A stretch of 6,413 bases of DNA from Chloroflexota bacterium (GCA_005879675.1 VBJE01000150.1:1-6413); one strand, 5' to 3'. Shown: positions 1 to 5,158, counted from the first letter of the stretch. The notes: generated by a model not told the origin, from the sequence alone. Made by a program: numbers and translations.

Positions 1-347
1 AGCTCGAGGCCTCGGCCGATCCGCGCGCGGTCACCATCCCGAGGCCTGACTGGTACTTCCTTTTCCTCTTCCAGTTCCTGAAGCTCGGGCCCGAGCTGAT
101 CATGTCCCTGGTCATCCCGCCGATCGTCGTCGGCGCCCTCCTGCTGTGGCCGTTCATCGACAGCCTGATGGGCGTGCGCCTGGCGAAGCGCATGGGCTGG
201 AAGCGTTGGCCGGTGCCGGGGCGGAACATCATCACGGGGACCGGCTGGATCCTGTTCCTCGGGTTCATCGCGTTCCTCACGCTGTGGGCGCTGGCGGGGC
301 CAGGCTTCTGCCTGCCCTACTTCACAGGCCCGGTCTGCGGAGCCTGA
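1..347 (+). CDS. Cytochrome b, C-terminal fragment (bc-type quinol:cytochrome c reductase)
   Basis: The reading frame is open from the window edge (first full codon at 3) to a TGA at 345-347, giving 114 visible residues; the N-terminal part with the haem-ligating helices lies outside the window. The fragment begins with a loop followed by PRPDWYFLFLFQFLK (fragment residues 13-27), the Qo-site motif of cytochrome b / subunit IV, here in the PDWY form rather than PEWY. About three hydrophobic stretches follow (roughly 17-26, 33-52 and 78-97), separated by a basic loop (VRLAKRMGWKR). The family sits in the cytoplasmic or inner membrane and oxidises quinol, passing electrons to a Rieske centre and cytochrome c. 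The tail (GFCLPYFTGPVCGA) has two Cys but no CxxCH, so no haem c domain is fused at this end. It could be a full-length cytochrome b or a split subunit IV; the window cannot tell. An ATG at 102 is internal, not a start. Confidence 0.9.
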   Translation, partial: LEASADPRAVTIPRPDWYFLFLFQFLKLGPELIMSLVIPPIVVGALLLWPFIDSLMGVRLAKRMGWKRWPVPGRNIITGTGWILFLGFIAFLTLWALAGPGFCLPYFTGPVCGA

Positions 348-430
348 GCTAGCCCCTCCGGCGCTTCGCGCCACCTCCCCACAAGTGGGGAGGAGCTTGA
401 GCTAAGTCAAGTGGGGAGGAGCTTGAGCTA
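339..430. repeat. Intergenic repeat cluster with tandem 23-bp direct repeat
   Basis: A 23-bp sequence at 382-404 recurs exactly at 408-430, separated by AGT, so the period is 26 bp. The last 13 bases of the unit (GGAGCTTGAGCTA) occur a third time at 339-351 with one mismatch (C for T). The outer copies overlap genes: the TGA of the cytochrome b gene (345-347) lies in the first copy, and the stop of the minus-strand DinB gene (TAG at 430-428) is the end of the last. The block looks like a small palindromic element with a partial tandem duplication, of the kind dispersed through many genomes. Whether other copies exist cannot be seen from one window. Confidence 0.75.
360..393. other. Two adjacent hairpins between convergent genes
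   Basis: The first hairpin is GGCGC (360-364) with GCGCC (368-372), loop TTC. The second is CCTCCCCAC (374-382) with GTGGGGAGG (385-393), a perfect 9-bp inverted repeat with two unpaired central bases. Neither strand has a T-run after the stems, so this is not a canonical intrinsic terminator. Its position between convergent stop codons still allows a role in transcript end formation or 3' end protection. It forms the core of the repeat cluster at 339-430. Confidence 0.6.
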
Positions 431-889
431 GGTCCTCGAGTCGTAGAGCTGTTTTGTCAGCTCGATCTGCGCCAGGTGCTCGCGCGCGTGGCCATAGTTC
501 GAGATCAGCCACTCGATGCCAGGGCGGGGCGGCCTGTCACCGCGCGGCCGGAGCTCCGTCAGGTCGGCGGGGGTGAGGGCGGCGATGTGCTCGTCGACTT
601 CGCGCGCGGCCTGGTCGATCATCTCCAGCAGCCGCTTTTCGTCGGACTCGACCTTGAACTCCGACTCACGGTCGCGCTGCGTCGGGATGGTGCGAACGGA
701 GCGGATCATCTCGAGCTCCGACCCGATCGTGTGCGTCACCAGGACCGCGATCGAGTTCGCCTTGGGAAGCGGGCTCCAGTTGAGCGTTCCGGGGTCCAGG
801 CCGCGCACGTGCTCGCGCAGGCTGTCGTGCAGGTCGGCAAACAGCTTGCCGAGAGTCGCGGCGATCGTCTTCGCGCCCTCTTGGTCCAT
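428..889 (-). CDS. DinB/YfiT-type putative metalloprotein
   Basis: A 153-residue protein, normal for a single DinB-fold domain. It is predominantly helical and begins MDQEGAKTIAATLGKLFADLHDSL. The family pattern is visible: an early helix, the motif VLVTHTIGSELEMI with His53, and a late helix NYGHAREHLAQIE with His134 and His138. In the DinB/YfiT superfamily three such His residues form a divalent-metal site in a four-helix bundle; known members include thiol-dependent enzymes such as bacillithiol or mycothiol transferases, but most have no assigned reaction. The substrate here is unknown. The frame stays open far upstream, but that part only shadows the glycosyltransferase gene. The ATG at 889 is preferred because AGGAG (899-895) lies 5 bases upstream. 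It is the second gene of an operon, 8 bases after the glycosyltransferase stop. Its own TAG (430-428) falls within a repeat copy, so the extreme C-terminus may have been set by that repeat. Confidence 0.85.
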   Translation of the reverse strand: MDQEGAKTIAATLGKLFADLHDSLREHVRGLDPGTLNWSPLPKANSIAVLVTHTIGSELEMIRSVRTIPTQRDRESEFKVESDEKRLLEMIDQAAREVDEHIAALTPADLTELRPRGDRPPRPGIEWLISNYGHAREHLAQIELTKQLYDSRT

Positions 890-900
890 GCCCACTCCTA
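890..900 (-). promoter_or_regulatory. Shine-Dalgarno site coupling the DinB gene to the glycosyltransferase
   Basis: On the minus strand the glycosyltransferase stop TAG (900-898) shares its last bases with AGGAG (899-895), followed by TGGGC and the ATG of the DinB gene at 889. A ribosome terminating on the first gene stands on the ribosome-binding site of the second, so the two are probably translationally coupled. This site also fixes the DinB start. Confidence 0.75.
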
Positions 901-2433
901 GGTCTTCTCGGTCACGCGGTACTCGAGATAGCGACCAAACAGTAAACGCGTGTGGGCCTCGAATGCAGGCAACACGCTCATGACCAGCCCGACCATCGGG
1001 TAGGCGAAGTACTGGGCGACGATGGCGAGCTTCTTCCACGGCCGCCACGACTTCGGCATCGGCGGCAGCATGCGGATCTCGAAGTAGAGGAAGAAGACCA
1101 CGCTCGACAGCGCCACTCCGAGCAGGAGGTTGGACGTCGACCAGAGCGTCTGGCCCAGGTCGGTGAGCGAGAAGTCGACGCTGACCCACAGGGGAACCGA
1201 CGCGCCGAACATCAGCAGGACCGGCAAAAAGATCCAGTTGAGGTGGTTGAGGAACAGGTTCATGAAACGCCGGAGCCGGAGCCGGAACGGGATCTCGGGA
1301 TGCTTGAAGAAGCGCGCGAGGACGTACGGCACGTCGGTGATGCCCCAGGCCCAGCGCATGATCTGGTTGTACTGGCTCACGTGGGTCGAGGCGTAGTCGC
1401 GCGACTTCGGCGAGTCGCCGTAGATCGGTAGGTACACCGACCGGACCGAGAAGCGCTTGCCGAAGGTGAAGAACGCCTTCCAGTAGAAGCGCGAGTCCTC
1501 CGGGATCACGTCCTTGTCCCAGTAGCCGACCTTGTGCACGAAGTCGAGGCTGCAGGTGTAGCTGATGAACGCAACGAGCCGGTGCGGCCGCGAGTGCAGA
1601 AACATCTGCCACTGCGAGGTGCTCGCGGACATGATCCGGACCGCCATCGGCACCTCCCAGTAGTTGTTGTGGAACAGCGGCACCGGCTGCCAGATGGTGA
1701 AGTCGCGCAACGGCTGGCGGACGTGGTGCCAGCTGATCCAGGCGAAGTACTGCTCATGCACCTTGTAGTCGGAGTCGAGGTCGGTGATGAGGATCTTCGA
1801 GAGGTCATAGCCTTCCTCGGTCAGCACCCGCACCATCCAGCGGCCGCCCCAGTTCATGGCCGCGGACTTGCCGACGACGATGCCCGGCTCGAGCGGGTCT
1901 TTGATGTGATAGAAGCCGCGGAGGCGGCCGCCGAACTTCTCCTTCAGCCGCGCGACGTTCTCCCAACCGGGCTTGTCGGTCTCACGGGTGATGATCCCGA
2001 TCATCTTCAGGTCGTCGGGATAGTTGGCGTCGACGATCGCCTGCACGGTGCGCTCCAGGACGTGGTACGGCTCCGTGTAGGTGGGAATGACGGAGAGATG
2101 GATGTACTCGAGCGGCTCGAACGAGCCTTCCTCCACATCCTGGCGGCACAGCGCGAGCCAGTCCTTGCGGGTGTCGCGACGCATGCGGGTGAAGGTGCTG
2201 TAGACGCCGGTGACGACGGTCACCGCCCGGAGCACCCAGTAGGCGTCGAAGACCAGCACAAGGCTTGCCACAAAGATCGCCCCGGGGAGCTTGAACACGA
2301 TCGGGATCCACGCCGGCGCGCCCAGCATGATCCAGGTGATGGCGCCCGGCAGCGCTTCGAAGAAGCGCGCGCCGAACTGCCTGACGGCCTGCTCCCAGAC
2401 GGGAGCCGGATGCTGGGCTTCGGCGACGGCCAC
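898..2433 (-). CDS. Membrane-bound family 2 glycosyltransferase (processive, cellulose-synthase-like)
   Basis: A 511-residue integral membrane enzyme. Two hydrophobic segments at about 30-72 precede a cytoplasmic GT-A catalytic domain of about 110-365, with three or four membrane segments after it (about 395-415, 430-452, 470-490). The processive GT2 motifs are present in order: PTYTEP (117-122), GKSAAMN (188-194), the metal- and nucleotide-binding DLDSD (218-222), the acceptor-side PEDSRF with the probable base Asp313 (311-316), and QIMRW (357-361). Such enzymes transfer sugars from nucleotide-sugar donors to a growing glycan or lipid and often export the product through their own membrane segments; the sugar cannot be read from the sequence. 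The C-terminus (RYLEYRVTEKT) resembles other bacterial members of this group. The start is GTG at 2433-2431; the frame is open further upstream but I saw no better start codon, and no strong Shine-Dalgarno site precedes it. It is the first gene of an operon with the DinB-type gene and divergent from trxA. Confidence 0.88.
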   Translation of the reverse strand: MAVAEAQHPAPVWEQAVRQFGARFFEALPGAITWIMLGAPAWIPIVFKLPGAIFVASLVLVFDAYWVLRAVTVVTGVYSTFTRMRRDTRKDWLALCRQDVEEGSFEPLEYIHLSVIPTYTEPYHVLERTVQAIVDANYPDDLKMIGIITRETDKPGWENVARLKEKFGGRLRGFYHIKDPLEPGIVVGKSAAMNWGGRWMVRVLTEEGYDLSKILITDLDSDYKVHEQYFAWISWHHVRQPLRDFTIWQPVPLFHNNYWEVPMAVRIMSASTSQWQMFLHSRPHRLVAFISYTCSLDFVHKVGYWDKDVIPEDSRFYWKAFFTFGKRFSVRSVYLPIYGDSPKSRDYASTHVSQYNQIMRWAWGITDVPYVLARFFKHPEIPFRLRLRRFMNLFLNHLNWIFLPVLLMFGASVPLWVSVDFSLTDLGQTLWSTSNLLLGVALSSVVFFLYFEIRMLPPMPKSWRPWKKLAIVAQYFAYPMVGLVMSVLPAFEAHTRLLFGRYLEYRVTEKT

Positions 2434-2486
2434 AGGCCAATTCTCGCTGGGGAATACGAACCGCGTCCGCGACCTTGTATCTGGGC
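2434..2486. promoter_or_regulatory. Short divergent intergenic region (glycosyltransferase / thioredoxin)
   Basis: Only 53 bases separate the GTG of the minus-strand glycosyltransferase from the ATG of the plus-strand thioredoxin, so both promoters must lie here or inside the opposing gene. I see no convincing -35/-10 pair and no good Shine-Dalgarno site for either gene. Weak -10-like hexamers lie close to both starts: TTGTAT at 2475-2480 for the thioredoxin, and GAGAAT read on the minus strand just upstream of the GTG. This would fit leaderless or nearly leaderless transcripts, but the evidence is weak. Confidence 0.4.
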
Positions 2487-2834
2487 ATGAACAACCTTCA
2501 GCACTTCGACGGCCCGACCTTCGAGGCCGACGTGCTCAGCTCAGCCGAGCCGGTGGTGGTCGATTTCTACGCGGACTGGTGCCCGCCGTGCCGGATGATG
2601 ACGCCGGTGGTGGAGCAGCTGGCGGGCGAGTTCGCCGGCAAGGTCAAGATCGGCAAGCTCGACGTCGACTACAACCAGGAGATCGCCATCCGCTACGGCG
2701 TGATGGGGATCCCGACGCTGGGCCTGTTCCGCGACGGGAAGCTGGTCGACCGCCTGGTCGGCTACCCGGGGGGAGCCGGTCCGATCCGAGCCTGGATCGA
2801 GAAGGGCGCGGACGTAGCCACAGCCAAGAGCTAA
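2487..2834 (+). CDS. trxA: Thioredoxin with WCPPC active site
   Basis: A 115-residue single-domain thioredoxin. The N-terminus aligns without gaps to E. coli TrxA, so landmark numbers match: buried acidic Asp26 (VVVDFYADW), active site Trp31-Cys32-Pro33-Pro34-Cys35, and the cis-proline at Pro76 (GIPTL). There is no signal peptide or membrane anchor, so it should be a cytosolic disulfide reductase, reduced by a thioredoxin reductase not present here. The dipeptide between the cysteines is Pro-Pro instead of the usual Gly-Pro; this occurs in some plant h-type thioredoxins and is expected to alter redox potential or partner choice. The ATG at 2487 gives the family-standard N-terminus; an in-frame TTG at 2475 would add four residues and is less likely. 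It is a single-gene unit ending in a strong intrinsic terminator. A role as general thioredoxin versus a specialised partner cannot be decided here. Confidence 0.93.
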   Translation: MNNLQHFDGPTFEADVLSSAEPVVVDFYADWCPPCRMMTPVVEQLAGEFAGKVKIGKLDVDYNQEIAIRYGVMGIPTLGLFRDGKLVDRLVGYPGGAGPIRAWIEKGADVATAKS

Positions 2835-2843
2835 AGCTGCAGT

Positions 2844-2875
2844 GGGCGGCCAGGGAAATCCCGGCCGCCCTTTTT
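2844..2875 (+). terminator. Rho-independent terminator of trxA
   Basis: GGGCGGCC (2844-2851) pairs with GGCCGCCC (2863-2870). After a bulged A, three further G-C pairs close on an AAAT tetraloop. TTTTT follows directly at 2871-2875, then CTTCC. It begins 10 bases after the trxA stop. The opposite strand has no T-run, so it acts in the plus direction only. Confidence 0.92.
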
Positions 2876-2884
2876 CTTCCTAAC

Positions 2885-2950
2885 CGACGCTGCCTTGGCG
2901 GCCGGCTTCACGCCGGCCGCGACTATGTCCTATTGGTCTCCCAAGCGTCG
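2885..2950. other. Nested inverted repeats in the intergenic region
   Basis: CGACGCT (2885-2891) is complementary to AGCGTCG (2944-2950). Inside this lies a perfect 9-bp hairpin, GCGGCCGGC (2898-2906) with GCCGGCCGC (2912-2920), loop TTCAC. The outer and inner stems can coexist as one stem-loop with a side loop. No T-run follows on either strand and no coding frame is convincing. It lies between convergent transcription units; its function is unknown. Confidence 0.5.
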
Positions 2951-3000
2951 CCACGAGTGGCTAGTTAGATAAGTCCCAACCGTATACCGGAAGGAGAGCA

Positions 3001-3023
3001 GGCCCGGCGCGGAGCGCCCGGCC
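3001..3023. other. GC-rich hairpin downstream of the amtB-glnK operon
   Basis: GGCCCGGCGC (3001-3010) pairs with GCGCCCGGCC (3014-3023) through nine of ten positions, with one C-C mismatch (3005 and 3019) and a GGA loop. On the minus strand it follows the larger hairpin at 3025-3055. It has no T-run after it, so it could be a processing or pausing structure more readily than a classical terminator. Confidence 0.5.
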
Positions 3024-3024
3024 G

Positions 3025-3055
3025 ATGAGAGGAAACCATCCGGGTTTCCTCTCAT
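3025..3055 (-). terminator. Perfect 13-bp inverted repeat after glnK, possible non-canonical terminator
   Basis: ATGAGAGGAAACC (3025-3037) and GGTTTCCTCTCAT (3043-3055) are exact complements around a 5-base loop. The structure starts 26 bases past the glnK stop on the minus strand, the usual place for the operon's 3' end. Downstream on that strand the sequence is GC-rich with no U-tract, so intrinsic termination of the textbook type is doubtful. A protected 3' end, a pause site, or use by plus-strand read-through are alternatives. Confidence 0.5.
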
Positions 3056-3080
3056 ATCTTCCGGGTTTTCCCTCATAACT
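3039..3080. repeat. Imperfect 21-bp tandem repeat next to the glnK stop
   Basis: The block at 3039-3059 is followed by a related block at 3060-3080 that differs at only a few positions: TCCGGGTTT and CTCATA are shared and in the same places. The first copy contains the right arm of the hairpin at 3025-3055, so the second copy can pair imperfectly with the same left arm, giving two alternative stems. The second copy ends against the glnK stop codon (3083-3081). Confidence 0.6.
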
Positions 3081-3482
3081 TCAGTGTCCCCACATGGCGC
3101 GTTCGGCGTGCTGGACCGTCTCGGGTCCGTGCTCGCCGGTGCGGATGCGGACCGCGTCTTCGACGCCGATGACGAAAATCTTCCCGTCCCCCACCTCGCC
3201 CTTACCCGTCCGGCCGGCGACCGCGAGCTTGTCGACGACCGTGCCCACGATCTCCGACTTCATGACCGCCTCGACCTTCAACCGCGGCCGAAGCGAGCTG
3301 TGGACCGCGGCGCCGCGGTACTTCTCCGTGTAGCCGCGCTGGGCGCCGCAGCCCTTGACCTCGGTCACGGTCACACCCGATACGCCGCACTCGTCCAGCA
3401 CGTCCTGGACCTCCTGCAGTCGCTCGTGGCGGATGATCGCGACGACCATCTTCATCGCCAGGCCGTCTCCATTCGCCGTCAT
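3081..3482 (-). CDS. glnK: P-II family nitrogen regulator, atypical T-loop and B-loop
   Basis: A 133-residue P-II signal protein. Counting the internal Met10 as residue 1, it aligns gaplessly with E. coli GlnB to about residue 80: MKMVVAIIR, then GVTVTEVKG, then the T-loop. P-II proteins are cytosolic trimers that bind ATP/ADP and 2-oxoglutarate and block AmtB by inserting the T-loop. Retained (E. coli numbers): Gln39, Tyr46, Arg47 (the pore-inserting residue), Lys60 and the terminal RIRTGE. Lost: Tyr51, the uridylylation/adenylylation site, is Val (YRGAAV for YRGAEY), and the rest of the loop (HSSLRPR) is divergent. The B-loop reads TGKGEVGDGK where E. coli has TGKIGDGK, two residues longer. 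The start at 3482 overlaps the amtB stop (ATGA) and has a strong Shine-Dalgarno site; the ATG at 3455 would give the canonical N-terminus and remains possible. Membership is certain; standard covalent control is unlikely. Confidence 0.93.
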   Translation of the reverse strand: MTANGDGLAMKMVVAIIRHERLQEVQDVLDECGVSGVTVTEVKGCGAQRGYTEKYRGAAVHSSLRPRLKVEAVMKSEIVGTVVDKLAVAGRTGKGEVGDGKIFVIGVEDAVRIRTGEHGPETVQHAERAMWGH

Positions 3483-4966
3483 GCCGGCGACACCTCCTTA
3501 TGCGTCGCCGGAACCGGTTCGGGTTCCGGCTCCGGGTGCGGGTTGACCGTGGGCGTGTCCGGCTGGCGGTAGACACCGCCGGGCACCGGCATGAACGCCT
3601 CCGGGTAACCCCACATCCCGTGCTCGCTGATGTCAAGGCCCTCCATCTCCTCGCCGGCGCTGACGCGCAGGCCGACGGTCTTCTTGATCAGCCAGAACAG
3701 GCCGTAGCTCAGAACGAAGACCGTGACAAAGGAGGCTCCGACGGCGATCGCCTGGGCGCCGAGCTGGTGGAAGCTCCCGGTGTAGAAGAGCCCGCCCTGG
3801 CCGACGCCGTTGAACTTCGCCAGGGCCGGGACGGTGAACAGGCCGCAGCTGAGCGTGCCCCATATCCCGGCCAGCCCGTGCGCGGGCAGCGCGCCGACCG
3901 GATCGTCCAGGTACTTGTCCAGCGCGAGCACGCCGACGACGACGATCACGCCGGCGACCGCGCCGATGATGATCGCGGCCCACGGCTCGACGTAGCCCGA
4001 GGGCGCGGTGATGGCGACGAGCGCCGCGATCGCGCCGTTGCCGATCATGCCGACATCCATCGTCCTGGTGATCGCGTAGACGGTGGCCAGCGCCGCCACG
4101 GCGCCGCCGGCGGCGGCCAGGTTGGTGACCACGATGACGTCGGCGAAGTGCAGGTTCGTCGCGTTCAGCGTCGAACCCGGGTTGAAGCCGAACCAGCCGA
4201 ACCACAAGATCAGCACGCCCAGCTGCGCGAGGGGCATGTTGTGGCCGGGGATGGCGTTGGAGCGACCGCGCTCGTACTTGCCGATGCGGGGTCCGAGCAG
4301 CAGCAAGCCCGCGAGCCCGGCGGTGGCGCCGGTTAGGTGCACGACCGTCGAGCCCGCGAAGTCCTGCGAGCCGAGGGTCGCCATCAGGAAGCCGCCACCG
4401 AATAGCTGGTGGCTGATGAGCGGATAGATGACGGCCGCGAACGGGATCCCGAAAAGGATGTAGACGATGAACTTCGTCCGCTCGATCATGGTGCCCCACA
4501 CGATGGCCAGGGACACCGCGCAGAAGACGAACTCGAAGAACCATTTCGCCGCGGCGGGGGCCGCGCTGAACCCGATCGCCGGCAGGTCCATGGTCGACCC
4601 AGGGCTGAACGTCGGGAAGAATCCACTCCCGCCGATGAGGGCGAAGATGCCGCCCGCACCGAAGGCGAACCCGAAACCCACGGCCCAGTACGAGATGGAG
4701 CTGACGCTCAGGTTGGTGACGACCTTGGCCACCACCGTGCCGACGTTCTTCATGCGGCTGAACCCGACCTCGAGCATTGCGAAGCCGGCCTGCATGAACA
4801 TCACGAAGCACGCGGCGACGATGATCCAGACGGTGTCCGCGGCCACGCCCGCGGCCTGGTTGGCGGTTGGGTCGTCGGCGGCGAGGACCACCGCCGGGGT
4901 CAGGGCGGCGAGCAGCCCGGCCGAGACGGCGAGAAGGCGTGGGTATCGAAAGGGCGATCTGGGCAA
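3479..4966 (-). CDS. amtB: Ammonium transporter (Amt family)
   Basis: About 495 residues from a TTG at 4966, or 498 from a GTG at 4975; numbers below use the longer form. A basic start and hydrophobic stretch ending VVLAADDP (about 14-34) look like a cleaved signal peptide. About eleven membrane helices follow from about 48 to 432, as in Amt trimers, which conduct ammonium into the cytoplasm. Pore landmarks are present: Asp205 and the first pore His213 in DFAGSTVVHLTG, the second in PAHGLAGIWG (His366), a FEFVF gate segment near 147-151, and FGWFGFNPGS (259-268). The cytoplasmic C-terminus has the family signature GEEMEGLDISEHGMWGYPEAF (441-461), which transmits P-II binding to the pore. After it comes an extra tail of about 37 residues with a PEPEPEPVP stretch (481-489), longer than in E. 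coli AmtB. The coupled downstream P-II gene supports the assignment. The closest alternative name would be a generic Amt/Mep protein. Confidence 0.96.
   Translation of the reverse strand: MPRSPFRYPRLLAVSAGLLAALTPAVVLAADDPTANQAAGVAADTVWIIVAACFVMFMQAGFAMLEVGFSRMKNVGTVVAKVVTNLSVSSISYWAVGFGFAFGAGGIFALIGGSGFFPTFSPGSTMDLPAIGFSAAPAAAKWFFEFVFCAVSLAIVWGTMIERTKFIVYILFGIPFAAVIYPLISHQLFGGGFLMATLGSQDFAGSTVVHLTGATAGLAGLLLLGPRIGKYERGRSNAIPGHNMPLAQLGVLILWFGWFGFNPGSTLNATNLHFADVIVVTNLAAAGGAVAALATVYAITRTMDVGMIGNGAIAALVAITAPSGYVEPWAAIIIGAVAGVIVVVGVLALDKYLDDPVGALPAHGLAGIWGTLSCGLFTVPALAKFNGVGQGGLFYTGSFHQLGAQAIAVGASFVTVFVLSYGLFWLIKKTVGLRVSAGEEMEGLDISEHGMWGYPEAFMPVPGGVYRQPDTPTVNPHPEPEPEPVPATHKEVSPA
3483..3500 (-). 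promoter_or_regulatory. Shine-Dalgarno site of glnK inside the amtB end
   Basis: On the minus strand TAAGGAGGTG (3500-3491) lies in the last codons of amtB, with AGGAGG ten bases before the ATG at 3482. It supports the upstream start of the P-II protein over the internal ATG at 3455, which has only a GGAG about 12 bases ahead. With the ATGA overlap it indicates translational coupling. Confidence 0.7.
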
Positions 4967-4980
4967 CGACGTCACCTCCA
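4967..4980 (-). promoter_or_regulatory. Shine-Dalgarno site that decides the amtB start
   Basis: On the minus strand the sequence GGAGGTGA (4979-4972) is an excellent match to the anti-Shine-Dalgarno complement. The GTG at 4975-4973 lies inside it and so would be badly placed as a start. The TTG at 4966-4964 follows GGAGG by 8 bases, an ideal distance. TTG at 4966 is therefore the better start despite being the rarer codon. Confidence 0.65.
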
Positions 4981-4997
4981 GGGCGTTGATGCCTCTG

Positions 4998-5024
4998 AGA
5001 CTAGGAAGCGCGGGGCCCTTTCAA
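4998..5024 (-). promoter_or_regulatory. Candidate sigma-70-type promoter of amtB-glnK
   Basis: On the minus strand, TTGAAA (5024-5019) is followed after 15 bases by TAGTCT (5003-4998), which fits the TANNNT form of the -10 element. A shifted -35, TTTGAA, gives a 16-base spacer. Transcription would start near 4991, leaving a leader of about 25 bases, long enough to hold the Shine-Dalgarno site. The spacer is short, so this remains a candidate. Confidence 0.4.
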
Positions 5025-5027
5025 AAA

Positions 5028-5075
5028 CGTGCGGATGTAACGAATCGGCGGCGTGGGCATCGTGGCTTCCGCACG
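5028..5075. promoter_or_regulatory. Spaced inverted repeat in the amtB/glnA divergent region
   Basis: CGTGCGGA (5028-5035) is exactly complementary to TCCGCACG (5068-5075), with 32 bases between them. It lies just upstream of the candidate amtB promoter, where an activator or repressor of the operon could bind. A chance origin in GC-rich DNA is possible. Confidence 0.35.
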
Positions 5076-5139
5076 AGGCTACGTACCCGGCCGCTCGCAA
5101 GTTTTTGGTATGAACCACACAGAAAACCGCCGGTCGACT

Positions 5140-5158
5140 TCAGGTCAACAGCACCTGA
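5140..5158. promoter_or_regulatory. Dyad TCAGGT-N7-ACCTGA upstream of glnA, possible operator
   Basis: A perfect 6-bp inverted repeat (5140-5145 and 5153-5158) has its centres about 13 bases apart, the spacing expected for a dimeric regulator on one DNA face. It ends beside the position expected for the -35 element of the candidate glnA promoter (-10 at 5179-5184), a typical place for a repressor site. The factor is unknown; it does not match the NtrC, TnrA or actinobacterial GlnR consensus as I know them. Confidence 0.4.

Noticed and set aside
382..430. CRISPR-like repeat
   Set aside because: Only two full copies with a 3-base separator, and no spacers.
898..1612. N-terminal extension of the DinB frame upstream of 889
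   Set aside because: The frame is open but its translation is Arg/Pro/His-rich low-complexity sequence lying antisense-frame over the glycosyltransferase, and the ATG at 889 has a good Shine-Dalgarno site.
1534..2490. Long plus-strand open frame of 318 codons opposite the glycosyltransferase
   Set aside because: It is a GC-bias shadow of the minus-strand gene; the protein has no family motif and the other strand has all catalytic motifs of GT2.
3025..3078. 17-codon plus-strand mini-ORF ending in TAA (begins MRGNHPGF)
   Set aside because: It consists of the hairpin and tandem repeat, and the nearest purine-rich site (around 2991-2997) is too far upstream for its ATG.
3081..3482. P-II gene as a frameshifted or degraded copy
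   Set aside because: The frame is intact from the amtB overlap to the stop, the RIRTGE end is conserved, and the changes are in-frame substitutions and an in-frame six-base insertion.
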